DNA from: an uncultured Blautia sp.
Lineage (GTDB): Bacteria > Bacillota > Clostridia > Lachnospirales > Lachnospiraceae
Assembly (NCBI GenBank): GCA_900765525.1
Contig: CAAFRY010000245.1
Location: 1 to 5,756 of the forward strand
Reading direction: 5' to 3'
Length of the DNA stretch: 5,756 bases
Shown: positions 1-5,756 of the stretch, one piece after another
Layout of the letters: each line of letters starts with the position of its first letter
Numbering within the stretch: position 1 is the stretch's first letter
Position numbers and translations under genes: made by a program
Notes under the pieces: model-generated
The model's database searches: none
Seen by the model: only the letters and a program-made list of their open reading frames with translations
Told to the model about the DNA's origin: nothing

Positions 1-110
1 GCAAGGCGGAGGAATGAGGCGTAGCGGTGGCTACGTCGATTGACGACAACGCAGCAGATGGAAATTCAGGCAAGTCATTTGCTAAAATATGAACGTGTCA
101 GTACACTAGG
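1..110. other. Non-coding structured segment, possible end of an interspersed element
   Basis: This stretch upstream of hisJ has no credible gene. By direct count, 36 of the first 60 bases are G or C, against 29 of the next 79, so composition changes sharply near position 60. Positions 18-25 (GGCGTAGC) pair with 30-37 (GCTACGTC) around a GGTG loop, a stem of eight pairs with one G-U. A second, mutually exclusive stem, CGTC (34-37) with GACG (42-45), shares bases with it. A smaller inverted repeat, GTGT (95-98) with ACAC (103-106), lies nearer hisJ. No T-run follows the main stem, so it is not an intrinsic terminator. I infer a dispersed repeat or structured RNA end, cut by the window edge; the remains of an upstream gene cannot be excluded. 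Confidence 0.4.
59..88 (+). promoter_or_regulatory. Candidate hisJ promoter with extended -10
   Basis: TAAAAT at 83-88 matches five of six bases of the sigma-A -10 consensus and is preceded by TG at 80-81, giving an extended -10. A weak -35, TGGAAA (59-64, four of six), sits 18 bp upstream. Transcription would start near 95, about 45 bases before the hisJ start codon. The -35 lies at the edge of the G+C-rich segment, so the promoter may have come with that element. Tentative. Confidence 0.35.
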
Positions 111-139
111 GTTACATCAATACTCAGGAGGAATTTATC

Positions 140-940
140 ATGTACTGCGATTTTCATCTTCATTCTTCTTTTTCCACTGACAGCGACGCTCCCATGGAAA
201 AAATGGTGCTGCAGGGCATCGAACTGGGCCTTCCTGCCATGTGTTTTACCGAGCATATGGATTTGGATTTTCCTTCGGAAGAACCGGAATTTCTGGTAGA
301 CCTTCCTGCTTACAAAAACAGGTTTCTAGAGCTAAAAGAGAAATATAAAGATAAAATAGAACTGTATTTCGGACTGGAGCTTGGACTTCAGCCTCATCTG
401 AAAGAGGAACTGCCTGCTCTCAGTAATTCGGAGAACTTTGATTTTATTATCGGCTCCACCCATGTGGTGGACCATATGGACCCCTATGAGAAGACCTTTT
501 ATCAGGGCCGCACCGAAGAAGAAAGCTACCGCCGTTATTTTGAGGTGCTTTTGGAGAATTTGAAGCTTTTTTCCTGCTTTGACTCCTGCGGGCATATTGA
601 TTATGTAGTTCGCTACGGCCCTAATAAAAACCGGGATTATACTTACGAAAAATACCAGGACCTTCTGGAGGAAATCCTGAAAATCCTGGTAACTAAAGGC
701 ATTAGCCTGGAATGTAATACTGCAGGCTTTAAATACGGTCTGGGGCATCCCAATCCCACAGAAAAAATCCTAATCCGCTACAGGGAGTTGGGAGGAGAGC
801 TGTTGACCCTGGGCTCTGACGCCCATGCGCCAGAACATATTGCCTATGATTTTTCCCGGGCCGGCCAGCTGCTGAAGGCCTGCGGCTTTCAATATTATAC
901 TGTCTTTAAGAACCGGAAGCCTGTGTTTCTTCCCCTTTAA
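140..940 (+). CDS. hisJ: Histidinol-phosphatase, PHP family (HisJ/HisK type)
   Basis: This cytoplasmic enzyme hydrolyses L-histidinol phosphate to L-histidinol and phosphate, the penultimate stage of histidine synthesis. At 266 residues it has the normal family length. The metal-binding set of a PHP domain is complete: H6 and H8 (HLH near the N-terminus), H39 (TEH), E80 (GLELG), H108 (GSTH), H152 (GHIDY), and D227/H229 (GSDAH). The start is well supported by AGGAGG at 126-131, eight bases before the ATG. No other histidine genes are in view, so the gene is apparently detached from a his operon. Its last 35 bp overlap the end of mnmA on the other strand, leaving no room for a terminator between them. 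Other PHP phosphoesterases share these motifs, but overall length and the GSTHVVD and SDAH blocks favour HisJ. Confidence 0.88.
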   Translation: MYCDFHLHSSFSTDSDAPMEKMVLQGIELGLPAMCFTEHMDLDFPSEEPEFLVDLPAYKNRFLELKEKYKDKIELYFGLELGLQPHLKEELPALSNSENFDFIIGSTHVVDHMDPYEKTFYQGRTEEESYRRYFEVLLENLKLFSCFDSCGHIDYVVRYGPNKNRDYTYEKYQDLLEEILKILVTKGISLECNTAGFKYGLGHPNPTEKILIRYRELGGELLTLGSDAHAPEHIAYDFSRAGQLLKACGFQYYTVFKNRKPVFLPL

Positions 941-2033
941 GTACAGAAGCAGTTTCTCCCAAAATCACGCCTCCCCCGGCCACATACTCTCCCTGATAAA
1001 ATACTACTGCCTGGCCTGGGGTGATGGCTCTCTGGGGTTCCTGGAAATCCACCTGGAGCCTGTCTGCCCCTAGTTTTTTCAGGCTGCAGGGAGCTCCGGG
1101 ATGATTATAACGGATTTTTGCCGTAAAAGGGATTCCTTCCTCCACCTGTTCTATGGCCATAAGATTTATATTATGACAGACAAGACTTTTGGCAAAAAGC
1201 TCCTCATTCTCTCCGATTACCACCTCATTTGTATCCGGCCGAAGTTCTGTCACAAACACAGGATGTCCCATAGAAAGATTCAGCCCTTTCCTCTGTCCTA
1301 TGGTATAGTGGATGATTCCTTTATGCTGTCCTAAAATTTCTCCGTCTTTCCCCACATAATTACCTTTTTCTATTTTTTCCCCTGTGTATTCTTCTATAAA
1401 TCTTCCGTAATCCTTATCCGGCACAAAACAGATTTCCTGGCTATCCTTTTTGTGGGCAACAGGAAGTCCGGCCTCCTGGGCAATCTGGCGGATTTCCTCT
1501 TTTGTGTATGCCCCTACAGGCATCAGAGTCCTGGAAAGCTGTTCCTGAGTCAAATTATACAAAGCATAGGTCTGGTCCTTTTTCGCTGTAACCGAATTTC
1601 GAATGGCATACCTTCCATTGGGAAGCTGCTCTATCCTGGCATAATGGCCGGTAGCAATATAGTCTGCCCCTATATCCAGACTGCGTTTCAGCAGAGATTC
1701 CCATTTTACATACCGGTTGCAGGCAATACATGGATTAGGCGTACGGCCGGCCTGGTATTCCCGGACAAAATAATCCATAACCTGAGATTTAAATTCTCTG
1801 CGGAAATTCATCACATAGTAGGGAATATCCAGCTTCTGGGCCACTCTTCTGGCATCATCCACAGCACTTAACCCACAGCAGCCTCCGTTTTCTTCTTGAA
1901 ACTCAGAGTCTTCTTCCTGCCATATCTGCATGGTAACACCGATTACATCGTAGCCTTGTTCCTTCAGAAGGTAAGCGGCCACAGAGGAATCCACACCTCC
2001 TGACATTCCTACCACTACCTTTTTCTTTCCCAT
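906..2033 (-). CDS. mnmA: tRNA-specific 2-thiouridylase MnmA (TrmU)
   Basis: MnmA activates U34 of Lys, Glu and Gln tRNAs with ATP and inserts sulfur to give 2-thiouridine. Visible features of the 375-residue protein: PP-loop SGGVDSS (11-17); TPNPCIACN (98-106); GHYAR (129-133); EICF with C202, the expected persulfide cysteine; and the C-terminal barrel ending at GGGVI (353-357). In Escherichia coli the matching block reads TPNPDILCN, so C105 aligns with the catalytic C102 and C102 here replaces an aspartate, giving a CxxC + C set. C52 and C53 are additional. The ATG at 2033 shares one base with the nifU stop (TGATG). An in-frame TTG one codon upstream is possible but poorer. Last gene of the iscR operon. 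About 18 residues follow GGGVI, and part of this tail overlaps hisJ. Confidence 0.95.
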   Translation of the reverse strand: MGKKKVVVGMSGGVDSSVAAYLLKEQGYDVIGVTMQIWQEEDSEFQEENGGCCGLSAVDDARRVAQKLDIPYYVMNFRREFKSQVMDYFVREYQAGRTPNPCIACNRYVKWESLLKRSLDIGADYIATGHYARIEQLPNGRYAIRNSVTAKKDQTYALYNLTQEQLSRTLMPVGAYTKEEIRQIAQEAGLPVAHKKDSQEICFVPDKDYGRFIEEYTGEKIEKGNYVGKDGEILGQHKGIIHYTIGQRKGLNLSMGHPVFVTELRPDTNEVVIGENEELFAKSLVCHNINLMAIEQVEEGIPFTAKIRYNHPGAPCSLKKLGADRLQVDFQEPQRAITPGQAVVFYQGEYVAGGGVILGETASVLKGEETQASGS

Positions 2034-2476
2034 CAATACTCTTCCTCTTCTTCCTCTTCTCCTTCATGAATATCGGACTTAGGTTTTGACAGACCTTCAA
2101 TCTTAATGCCATGCTTTTCCGCATAGTCCCAGAGTGCTGCATGAATCGCCTCCTCAGCCAAAAGAGAACAATGCACCTTCACAGGAGGAAGTCCGTCCAG
2201 GGCCTCCATAACCGCTTTATTGGTTACCTGAAGGGCTTCCTGGATGGTCTTTCCCTTCACCAGCTCAGTAGCCATACTGCTGGTAGCCACTGCGGCGCCG
2301 CAGCCGAAGGTTTTAAATTTGCAGTCCCGGATAATCTGGTTATCATCAATATCCAGATAAATTCTCATAATATCTCCGCACTTAGCGTTTCCCACGGTTC
2401 CCACGCCGCTGGCGTTCTCTATTTCTCCTACATTTCTGGGATTCTGAAAATGGTCCATTACTTTTTCACTGTACAT
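2033..2476 (-). CDS. nifU: Fe-S cluster scaffold protein, IscU/NifU N-terminal type
   Basis: This cytoplasmic scaffold receives sulfur from the adjacent cysteine desulfurase and assembles Fe-S clusters for transfer to target proteins. The 147-residue protein is a single IscU-like domain. The three ligand cysteines are C33 (AKCGD, with the conserved D35), C59 (FGCGAA) and C103 (HCSLLAEEA). An LPPVK motif at 96-100, the HscA-binding site of IscU proteins, is intact. It lacks the C-terminal Nfu domain of nitrogen-fixation NifU, so a housekeeping role is likely. After about residue 128 comes an unusual acidic tail of seven consecutive Glu and a final Tyr, beyond the usual IscU end. The start has GGAGG at 2490-2486, nine bases upstream. 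It lies 57 bp after nifS in the same operon and overlaps mnmA by one base. Confidence 0.93.
   Translation of the reverse strand: MYSEKVMDHFQNPRNVGEIENASGVGTVGNAKCGDIMRIYLDIDDNQIIRDCKFKTFGCGAAVATSSMATELVKGKTIQEALQVTNKAVMEALDGLPPVKVHCSLLAEEAIHAALWDYAEKHGIKIEGLSKPKSDIHEGEEEEEEEY
2034..2059 (-). promoter_or_regulatory. mnmA ribosome binding site inside the nifU poly-Glu codons
   Basis: On the minus strand, the seven Glu codons ending nifU (2059-2039) form an unbroken purine run containing GAGG at 2047-2044, ten bases before the mnmA ATG at 2033. Stop and start overlap as TGATG, so terminating ribosomes could re-initiate directly. This placement is why ATG 2033 is preferred over TTG 2036. Confidence 0.6.
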
Positions 2477-2533
2477 ATTAAAATTCCTCCGTATGGTTAT
2501 ATTTTACAAATTCTATACTCTTCTTTTGTATTT

Positions 2534-3721
2534 TTATGCGTTCTTTTGCTTCCTGATAAAGTCCTCATAAAGAGGGGACAGGTTTCTCAGCTTGCTGACG
2601 ATTTCCTTTATCTGGTCTAAGGTATAGTCCAAATCTGCCTTGGTTATATCTTCTCCCAAAGTCAGTCTGAGAGAGCCATGAGCAATTTCATGAGGAAGAC
2701 CAATAGCCAGCAATACATGAGACGGGTCTAAAGAACCTGAGGTACATGCAGAACCGCTGGAACCTGCGATTCCCTTCATATCCAGCATGATGAGCAGGGA
2801 CTCGCCCTCAATAAACCGGAAACTAAAATTCATGTTGTTTGGAAGACGCTTTACCGGGTCTCCGTTTAATCTCACATAAGGAATCTCTTCCAAAACTCTC
2901 TGGATAAAATAATCTCTCAGTTCTTTTTCCCTGGCCGTACGTCCTTCCATGGACTGGGCTGCCAGCTTAGCCGCCACACCGTAGCCTACAATAGCAGGAA
3001 CATTTTCCGTACCGGCCCTTCTCTTTCTCTCCTGAGCACCTCCATGCATATAAGAGCGTATTTTCACACCTTTGCGGATATAGAGAAATCCTATGCCCTT
3101 TGGTCCGTTTATTTTGTGGGCACTGGAACTTAACATATCAATATTCATATCCTCCACATCAATGGGTACCTGGCCAAAGGCCTGCACAGCGTCTGTGTGG
3201 AATAAAATGCCATGCTCTCTGGCAATCATTCCGATTTCTTTCACCGGCTGGATAGTCCCGATTTCATTATTGGCAAACATAATAGAAATCAGAATAGTAT
3301 CCGGGCGAATGGCTTTCTGCAAATCTTCCAAGCTGATAAGACCGTTTTCATCCACATCCAGGTAAGTTACTTCTGCTCCCTGCTTCTCCAGATACTGGCA
3401 GGTATGAAGCACTGCATGATGTTCGATTTTGGACGTAATGATATGTTTCCCTTTTTCCCTATAGGCCTCAAAGGCTGTCTTAATGGCCCAGTTATCCGCC
3501 TCTGTTCCTCCTGCTGTGAAATAAATATCCTGGGGCCTGCCGTTTAATACCTGGGCAATCTGTTCTCTGGCCGTGGTAATGGCTTCCTTGCTTCTCTGTC
3601 CCAATTCGTAAATACTGGAAGGATTCCCATAATTCTCCGTAAAGTAGGGAAGCATAGCATCCACTACCTCCTGGGAGGTCTTTGTCGTTGCTGCATTATC
3701 CAGATAAATTCTTGTTTTCAT
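2534..3721 (-). CDS. nifS: Cysteine desulfurase, group I NifS/IscS type
   Basis: This PLP enzyme converts L-cysteine to L-alanine and holds the sulfur as a persulfide for NifU and MnmA. From the ATG at 3721 it is 395 residues, the usual size. Landmarks: YLDNAATT (6-13), YGNPSS (31-36), the EHHAV histidines (101-102), HTDAVQ (175-180), the PLP lysine K203 in SAHKINGPKG, RAGTEN (235-240), and the catalytic loop SSGSACTSG with C326. The long SSGSAC loop followed by LDPSHVL identifies group I. Another ATG at 3730 directly abuts AGGAG (3735-3731) with no spacer, whereas 3721 has nine bases, so 3721 is chosen. Only 12 bp separate it from iscR. Whether it is called nifS or iscS is convention. No nif genes are nearby. 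Confidence 0.95.
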   Translation of the reverse strand: MKTRIYLDNAATTKTSQEVVDAMLPYFTENYGNPSSIYELGQRSKEAITTAREQIAQVLNGRPQDIYFTAGGTEADNWAIKTAFEAYREKGKHIITSKIEHHAVLHTCQYLEKQGAEVTYLDVDENGLISLEDLQKAIRPDTILISIMFANNEIGTIQPVKEIGMIAREHGILFHTDAVQAFGQVPIDVEDMNIDMLSSSAHKINGPKGIGFLYIRKGVKIRSYMHGGAQERKRRAGTENVPAIVGYGVAAKLAAQSMEGRTAREKELRDYFIQRVLEEIPYVRLNGDPVKRLPNNMNFSFRFIEGESLLIMLDMKGIAGSSGSACTSGSLDPSHVLLAIGLPHEIAHGSLRLTLGEDITKADLDYTLDQIKEIVSKLRNLSPLYEDFIRKQKNA

Positions 3722-3730
3722 AGCTTTCAT

Positions 3731-3735
3731 CTCCT
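3731..3735 (-). promoter_or_regulatory. nifS ribosome binding site overlapping the iscR stop
   Basis: AGGAG on the minus strand begins inside the TAG stop codon of iscR (3736-3734). It lies nine bases from the ATG at 3721 but zero bases from the one at 3730. The spacing therefore decides the start, and the overlap with the stop suggests coupled translation of iscR and nifS. Confidence 0.65.
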
Positions 3736-4189
3736 AATTATCACATTTTTGCACTTGAATCTGTCCTTTTTCCAAAGCCTTTCGGCTCTCCTCCACTAAC
3801 TGGCTCAGCATAATGGAATCTACGGTTTCCTGAATGCTTTTATTGATTTGCTGCCACACATATCTGGTGACGCATAAATCTTCTCCGGCGCAGTGTACAT
3901 TGTTTCCTTCTCCACAGGACACTGCCGCTATACTTCCCTCTAAGGCCCGCAGCACATCTCCCACGGAAATCTCGCTGGCAGGTCTGGCCAGCTTGTATCC
4001 CCCCTGGGCTCCCCGGATACTGGTCACCAATCCTTCTTTTTTCAATTTTCTGCCCAGCTGCTCCAGATAGCTGTCTGAGATATTCTGTCTGGCCGCTATG
4101 CTCTGTATGGATACAGCCTCTGTTTCGCTGTACAAAGCCAGGTCTATCAGAGCCCTCAGACCATATCTCCCCTTTGTGGAAAGCTTCAC
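3734..4189 (-). CDS. iscR: Rrf2-family Fe-S-sensing transcriptional regulator, IscR type
   Basis: This DNA-binding repressor probably reports Fe-S cluster status to its own operon. The 151-residue protein has the Rrf2 winged helix: N-terminal MKLSTKGRYGLRALIDLA, recognition region ISDSYLEQL (37-45), and the wing block SIRGAQGGYKLAR (57-69). The cluster-binding loop has three cysteines, C92, C100 and C106, spaced C-x7-C-x5-C rather than the C-x5-C-x5-C of Escherichia coli IscR. The position of the fourth E. coli ligand, His107 in CLTH, is Arg109 here (CVTR). The Cys-free Rrf2 sulfur regulator CymR is argued against by this triad. The start codon is GTG at 4189, with GAAGGGA (4202-4196) six bases upstream. 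First gene of the operon, preceded by a strong promoter and a matching palindrome. Confidence 0.9.
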   Translation of the reverse strand: MKLSTKGRYGLRALIDLALYSETEAVSIQSIAARQNISDSYLEQLGRKLKKEGLVTSIRGAQGGYKLARPASEISVGDVLRALEGSIAAVSCGEGNNVHCAGEDLCVTRYVWQQINKSIQETVDSIMLSQLVEESRKALEKGQIQVQKCDN

Positions 4190-4206
4190 TTTTTATCCCT
4201 TCTTTC

Positions 4207-4231
4207 AATTCCGACTATTTTGGTCGGATTT
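4207..4231. promoter_or_regulatory. Palindrome resembling a type-1 IscR box
   Basis: The 25-bp palindrome is centred on 4219. Its core, CCGACTATTTTGGTCGG (4211-4227), fits the GACTR-WWW-YAGTC core of the E. coli type-1 IscR site, recalled from the literature, with one mismatch (TGGTC for YAGTC). Nine-base outer arms, AATTCCGAC and GTCGGATTT, match at eight of nine positions. It lies about 8-32 bases downstream of the predicted iscR start of transcription, a usual place for repression. The transcript hairpin is not followed by a U-run, so this is not an attenuator terminator. Confidence 0.7.
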
Positions 4232-4244
4232 CTTTGCTGGGTGT

Positions 4245-4273
4245 AGAATATCACCTTTCCTCTGTTCTGTCAA
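4245..4273 (-). promoter_or_regulatory. Sigma-A promoter of the iscR operon
   Basis: On the minus strand, a perfect -35 TTGACA (4273-4268) is followed after exactly 17 bp by TATTCT (4250-4245, four of six). A TG one base before the -10 hexamer adds an extended -10. Transcription would begin near A4238, giving a leader of about 49 bases that contains the IscR-like palindrome. Confidence 0.8.
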
Positions 4274-4339
4274 GTTCCTTTTTCGAATATATTTCTATAA
4301 ACAACAGCCTTCGCTGAAAATTCCGGAAAAGGAGTTCAT

Positions 4340-5659
4340 ATGGACAATAAACGCCTGTTGCTAAAAGGTACTATCATTCTTACTTTAGCCGGCTTTATCA
4401 CCAAAATGATTGGCTTTATTTATAGAATATTCCTCTCTCAGGCAATTGGTGCCCAGGGCATGGGAATCTATCAGTTAATCTTTCCCATTAACACACTTTG
4501 CTTTGCTCTGTCTGTGGGTGGAATCCAGACAGCCATATCTCGCTTTACCGCTGCCAGGGCAGCAAAAAAAGACCAGCAAGGGGCCAGAGACATCTTCGTG
4601 CTGTCCACAGGAATCTCTGTGTCCATTGCTGTTATCACTGCTGTTCTGCTCTACCGAAATGCTTCCTGGTTTGCCCGCCATATCCTGCTGGAGAAAAGCT
4701 GTACCCCGCTTTTAAAAATTATGGCAATTTCTGTTCCCATGGGTACCTTCCACTCTTGTGTCAACGGTTATTTTTTTGCCAGGAAAAAACTGTCTGTTCC
4801 GGCTACTGCTCAGCTTTTAGAACAAATAGCCAGGGTGGGAGTAACTTATGGCCTCTTTTTGATATGGACGGAAAAGGGAATTACTATGGGGCCGCTTTTA
4901 GCGGTGTGGGGACTTTTAGGGGGAGAATTAGTATCTATGGTATTTTCAGCTATTGTGATTTCCTGGGATTATCAGAAGCATCATTACCATATCTCTCATA
5001 TGTCCTCTCCTAAAAATGACTTAAAAAACATCATCAGCCTGGCCTTCCCCCTGACCTGCAGCCGGCTTCTGGTAAATGTTCTCCACAGTATCGAATCCGT
5101 TCTGATTCCGGGACATTTACGGCTTTACGGGCTGGATAACGCTTCTGCCTTATCTATCTACGGTATTCTCACGGGAATGGCACTGCCTCTGATTTTCTTT
5201 CCTTCTGCTGTCACCAACGCCGTATCCACCGTGCTGCTTCCCTCTGTGGCAGAAAGCCAGGCTCTGGGAAATCGGAAAGCCATCCAAAAAAGCATCCTAC
5301 TTTCTGTAAAATATTGTCTTCTTCTGGGGTTTCTATCCACGGTCTTCTTCTATTTTTCCGGAGACTTCCTGGGATTGTTCCTTTTTAAAAACGAATTTGC
5401 AGCAACTTTTATCAAAACCCTGTCCTTTATCTGTCCCTGTCTCTATCTTTCCGGAACTCTGGGAGGGATTTTAAATGGTCTAGGTGCTGCCAACCAAAGC
5501 TTTTTGCTGAATACACTGGGTCTGGCTATCCGTATTGGTTTTGTATTTTACGTCATCCCTCATCATGGCATAGTAGGCTATATATGGGGACTTATTGTCA
5601 GCGAACTTGCAGTTACCGGTCTTTCTCTCTATTTCCTGAGAGAATATTTTCACACTTAA
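4340..5659 (+). CDS. SpoVB/Wzx-like lipid-linked oligosaccharide flippase (MOP superfamily)
   Basis: This is a polytopic inner-membrane protein of the polysaccharide-flippase family, which moves lipid-linked sugar precursors across the membrane. Close relatives in spore-formers are named stage V sporulation protein B. About 12 hydrophobic helices can be drawn in the 439 residues, near 10-30, 40-62, 86-105, 124-146, 155-177, 185-207, 232-255, 275-300, 316-338, 358-381, 388-406 and 410-434. The N-terminal block GFITKMIGFIYRIFLSQAIG and the following GMGIYQLIFP are typical of SpoVB-like members. It is shorter than Bacillus subtilis SpoVB (about 518 residues), which would fit 12 rather than 14 helices. 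AAGGAG (4329-4334) lies five bases before the ATG. It diverges from iscR. A TATAAA (4296-4301) might be its -10, but no good -35 accompanies it. The substrate cannot be told from sequence. Confidence 0.8.
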   Translation: MDNKRLLLKGTIILTLAGFITKMIGFIYRIFLSQAIGAQGMGIYQLIFPINTLCFALSVGGIQTAISRFTAARAAKKDQQGARDIFVLSTGISVSIAVITAVLLYRNASWFARHILLEKSCTPLLKIMAISVPMGTFHSCVNGYFFARKKLSVPATAQLLEQIARVGVTYGLFLIWTEKGITMGPLLAVWGLLGGELVSMVFSAIVISWDYQKHHYHISHMSSPKNDLKNIISLAFPLTCSRLLVNVLHSIESVLIPGHLRLYGLDNASALSIYGILTGMALPLIFFPSAVTNAVSTVLLPSVAESQALGNRKAIQKSILLSVKYCLLLGFLSTVFFYFSGDFLGLFLFKNEFAATFIKTLSFICPCLYLSGTLGGILNGLGAANQSFLLNTLGLAIRIGFVFYVIPHHGIVGYIWGLIVSELAVTGLSLYFLREYFHT

Positions 5660-5662
5660 ACG

Positions 5663-5685
5663 CTTTACATTCATAAAGTATTTTT
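5663..5685 (+). terminator. Weak hairpin plus T-run after the flippase gene
   Basis: CTTTA (5663-5667) pairs with TAAAG (5674-5678) around a six-base loop and is followed by TATTTTT. The stem has only five pairs, one of them G-C, so it is a poor intrinsic terminator. It is listed because it lies immediately after the flippase stop and nothing better is present. Confidence 0.25.
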
Positions 5686-5695
5686 ACAAAAACTA

Positions 5696-5724
5696 TCGAC
5701 AACTTCTGTTTCTTGTATTATAAT
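5696..5724 (+). promoter_or_regulatory. Sigma-A promoter reading out of the window
   Basis: TCGACA (5696-5701, five of six) and a perfect TATAAT (5719-5724) are separated by exactly 17 bp. Predicted transcription begins near A5731 and continues past the right edge, so another plus-strand gene or RNA should follow. A five-base inverted repeat, TTTTC (5724-5728) and GAAAA (5733-5737), straddles the start point. Confidence 0.6.
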
Positions 5725-5756
5725 TTTCCAATGAAAACTTTGAAAAATCTAAACTA

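Larger units (their letters stand above)
906..4238 (-). other. Predicted iscR-nifS-nifU-mnmA operon transcript
   Basis: Four co-directional genes are separated by 12 bp, 57 bp and a one-base overlap, with a single strong promoter upstream. No intrinsic terminator is seen between them or at the end. The transcript must run into the hisJ region, antisense to hisJ. The 57-bp nifS-nifU gap is A+T-rich, without a convincing promoter or hairpin. Confidence 0.75.

Noticed and set aside
332..748. 138-codon open frame on the minus strand inside hisJ
   Set aside because: It is a shadow of a gene with a complete catalytic residue set, and its translation shows no recognisable domain.
841..905. G+C-rich inverted repeats inside the end of hisJ as a terminator for the iscR operon
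   Set aside because: GGCC-containing arms can pair, but no T-run follows on either strand, and the sequence is explained by HisJ coding.
2034..2036. TTG as the mnmA start, one codon upstream of ATG 2033
   Set aside because: The adjacent ATG is a better initiator, overlaps the nifU stop as TGATG and has workable spacing from GAGG.
3728..3730. ATG as the nifS start, three codons upstream of the chosen one
   Set aside because: AGGAG directly abuts it with no spacer; the ATG at 3721 has nine bases and gives the usual N-terminus.
4285..4301. A+T-rich GAATATATTTCTATAAA as a flippase promoter
   Set aside because: TATAAA is a fair -10, but no -35 better than a weak TTCCTT at a poor 15-bp spacing exists. 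Noted in the gene entry only.
4498..5013. 171-codon open frame on the plus strand inside the flippase gene
   Set aside because: It is out of frame with a clear membrane protein, lacks a ribosome binding site and has a low-likelihood Cys-rich composition.
5731..5756. ATG followed by open codons (MKTLKNLN) up to the window end
   Set aside because: There is no ribosome binding site, and only eight full codons are visible. It lies at the predicted transcription start, so leaderless translation would be needed. Not enough to call a gene.

Overview
The window looks like chromosomal DNA from an anaerobic, probably spore-forming Clostridia species, most likely Lachnospiraceae. The reasons are moderate G+C, strong GGAGG-type ribosome binding sites, the gene order iscR-nifS-nifU-mnmA, a PHP-type histidinol phosphatase and a SpoVB-like flippase. 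The family placement is inference from gene content and protein style, not a database match.

Layout. Positions 1-139 are non-coding. The first ~60 bases are G+C-rich and hairpin-forming, unlike the A+T-richer stretch after them, and may be the end of an interspersed element. hisJ (140-940, +) follows. It converges on, and overlaps by 35 bp, the end of a four-gene minus-strand operon: iscR (4189-3734), nifS (3721-2534), nifU (2476-2033) and mnmA (2033-906). A 150-bp divergent intergenic region (4190-4339) holds a strong iscR promoter (TTGACA, 17 bp, TATTCT with an extended -10) and, just downstream of its predicted start, a 25-bp palindrome resembling a type-1 IscR box. On the other side is a plus-strand gene for a 12-helix SpoVB/Wzx-like flippase (4340-5659). 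The last 97 bases contain a weak hairpin and a near-consensus promoter (TCGACA, 17 bp, TATAAT) firing out of the window.

How the genes work together. NifS removes sulfur from cysteine as a persulfide. NifU builds Fe-S clusters on its three-cysteine scaffold. MnmA uses NifS-derived sulfur, probably with its own CxxC + C cysteine set, to make 2-thiouridine at tRNA position 34. IscR, a Rrf2 regulator with a cysteine triad, probably senses cluster supply and represses the operon through the box in its own leader. So one cluster-sensing switch would control both Fe-S assembly and tRNA thiolation. HisJ (histidine biosynthesis) and the flippase (cell envelope or spore) are neighbours without an evident functional link.

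No mobile-element genes, CRISPR array, tRNA or rRNA were seen. I see no wholly new system. The points most worth a second look are the IscR box and promoter, the MnmA cysteine set, the poly-Glu tail of NifU that doubles as the mnmA ribosome binding site, the MnmA tail that overlaps hisJ, and the structured left edge.
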